Shown here one piece after another: positions 63,301 to 64,000 of a stretch of DNA of 64,000 nucleotides. Source of the stretch: Nostoc sp. 'Peltigera membranacea cyanobiont' N6. GTDB taxonomy: Bacteria > Cyanobacteriota > Cyanobacteriia > Cyanobacteriales > Nostocaceae. The stretch is taken from positions 1,240,001 through 1,304,000 of the forward strand of contig NZ_CP026681.1 of the NCBI RefSeq assembly GCF_002949735.1, read 5' to 3'. Within the stretch, counting starts at the first letter, position 1; the number at the start of each line of letters is the position of its first letter. Under the pieces are notes generated by a model. That model searched no databases. It saw only the letters and a program-made list of their open reading frames with translations, and was not told the origin of the DNA. The position numbers and the translations under genes were made by a program.

Positions 63301-64000
63301 GTGAAACGAGACTCCATTTACTATCAAATTTTTAAGCGCTTTCCAGGGTTACTCTTTGAACTGGTTGATAATCCTCCTCTGCAAGGGCAAAACTATCGAT
63401 TTGAATCACTTGAAGTCAAAGAAACCGCTTTTCGCATCGATGGTGTGTTTTTACCTCCAGAGTATGCAACATCCAGGGTAATCTTTTTTGCTGAAGTTCA
63501 ATTCCAAAAAGATGAAGCCTTGTACCATCGGTTTTTTACCGAGTCTCTGATGTACCTGAACCGGAATCGTTCTCAGTATGATGACTGGTTCTGTGTGGTA
63601 ATTTTTTCATCACGCTCTTTGGAACCAAAAGATCAAAAAACTCATCGAATATTTCTCAACAGCGACCAAGTGCAGCGAATCTATTTAGATGAGTTAGGCG
63701 CGACTAATCAGCAGCCAATAGGTATCAATTTGATGCAGTTGACTCTAGCATCGGATGAAGTGATGGCAGAGCAAGCAAAGCAATTGATTGAGCGGGTAAA
63801 ATTAGAGTCAACGGACATGCTGCCGAAAACCGAAATACTAGACATCATCACCACAATCGTCGTTTATAAGTTTTCAACCTTAAGTAGAGAGGAAGTTGAA
63901 GCTATGTTAGGACTAACTTTGGAGCAAACAAGGGTTTATCAGGAAGCCAAAGCCGAAGGTCGAGAAGAAGGTCGAGAAGAGGGTCGAGAAGAACAGAAAG
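63301..64000 (+). CDS. DUF2887 / Rpn-like nuclease-family protein (3' end outside window)
   Basis: Starts with GTG 63301 and is open to the window end (233 codons). KRDSIYYQIFKRFPGLLFEL is the typical N-terminus of DUF2887. FRIDGVFLPP and VIFFAEVQFQKDE carry the D and E-x-Q acids of a PD-(D/E)XK-like core, and YHRFFTESLMYL follows. The visible end is a charged repeat, EAKAEGREEGREEGREEQK. Rpn-type proteins are encoded in many mobile-element-rich genomes, and some promote recombination; a true nuclease role here is inferred. Confidence 0.82.
   Translation, partial: MKRDSIYYQIFKRFPGLLFELVDNPPLQGQNYRFESLEVKETAFRIDGVFLPPEYATSRVIFFAEVQFQKDEALYHRFFTESLMYLNRNRSQYDDWFCVVIFSSRSLEPKDQKTHRIFLNSDQVQRIYLDELGATNQQPIGINLMQLTLASDEVMAEQAKQLIERVKLESTDMLPKTEILDIITTIVVYKFSTLSREEVEAMLGLTLEQTRVYQEAKAEGREEGREEGREEQK

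Overview
The window is chromosomal DNA of a filamentous, heterocyst-forming type cyanobacterium, most likely Nostoc or a close relative. The evidence is a psbD gene for photosystem II D2, chlG, a PetP-like b6f subunit and a PucC-family carrier. There are also many GCGATCGC (HIP1) sites, short heptameric intergenic repeats, a HepA-like exporter and Uma2-family genes. The genus is inferred; there is no rRNA gene to confirm it.

Layout. (1) Bases 1-11142: a polysaccharide locus, mostly on the plus strand. It has a truncated GT11-like fucosyltransferase, GT-A and GT4 glycosyltransferases, an ABC exporter with an unusual C-terminal tail, a GT10 fucosyltransferase and three tandem paralogous GT-A enzymes, then one opposing GT-A gene. 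(2) 11387-13575: an ABC1/UbiB-like kinase and a small membrane protein. (3) 13576-17350: a decaying accessory patch. It holds an IS630-type transposase remnant, an AraC regulator divergent from an aldo/keto reductase, and cupin and SDR gene fragments. (4) 17593-32443: core genes: tRNA-Asn, NYN ribonuclease, Cbi/Ecf-like ATPase, stand-alone psbD, a structured RNA candidate, pterin dehydratase, SLH/OprB porin, cysK, a J-domain protein, a double-PTPS protein, Uma2, PrsW, a methyltransferase and a DUF3352 protein. (5) 32997-38203: M1 aminopeptidase with HEAT repeats, a MITE-like repeat, a BlaI/M56 pair and comB. (6) 38214-55157, all minus strand: a second large polysaccharide locus. Read from its promoter end it has an ABC-2 permease and its ATPase, a 1666-residue sulfotransferase/GT2/GT2/GT4 fusion, a GT-C-like membrane protein, further GT2/GT4 enzymes and a methyltransferase, then rfbA, rfbC and rfbD for dTDP-rhamnose. 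(7) 55466-64000: Uma2 gene remnants, PetP-like protein, ArsA/Get3-like ATPase, chlG, a small cysteine-rich membrane protein, a zinc dehydrogenase, an inositol-monophosphatase-family enzyme, a PucC-family carrier and a DUF2887 nuclease-like gene cut by the window end.

Working together: loci 1 and 6 each pair an ABC exporter with a set of glycosyltransferases, so each probably builds and exports its own surface or envelope glycan. The rhamnose genes supply locus 6, and fucosyltransferases in locus 1 imply a GDP-fucose supply encoded elsewhere. The strongest candidates for undescribed biology are the exporter fused to two histidine-kinase dimerisation-like segments (2823-5072), the structured RNA with a possible 23-residue peptide and a 17-bp terminator (21241-21527), and the repeat-linked multi-enzyme fusion (48322-53322).
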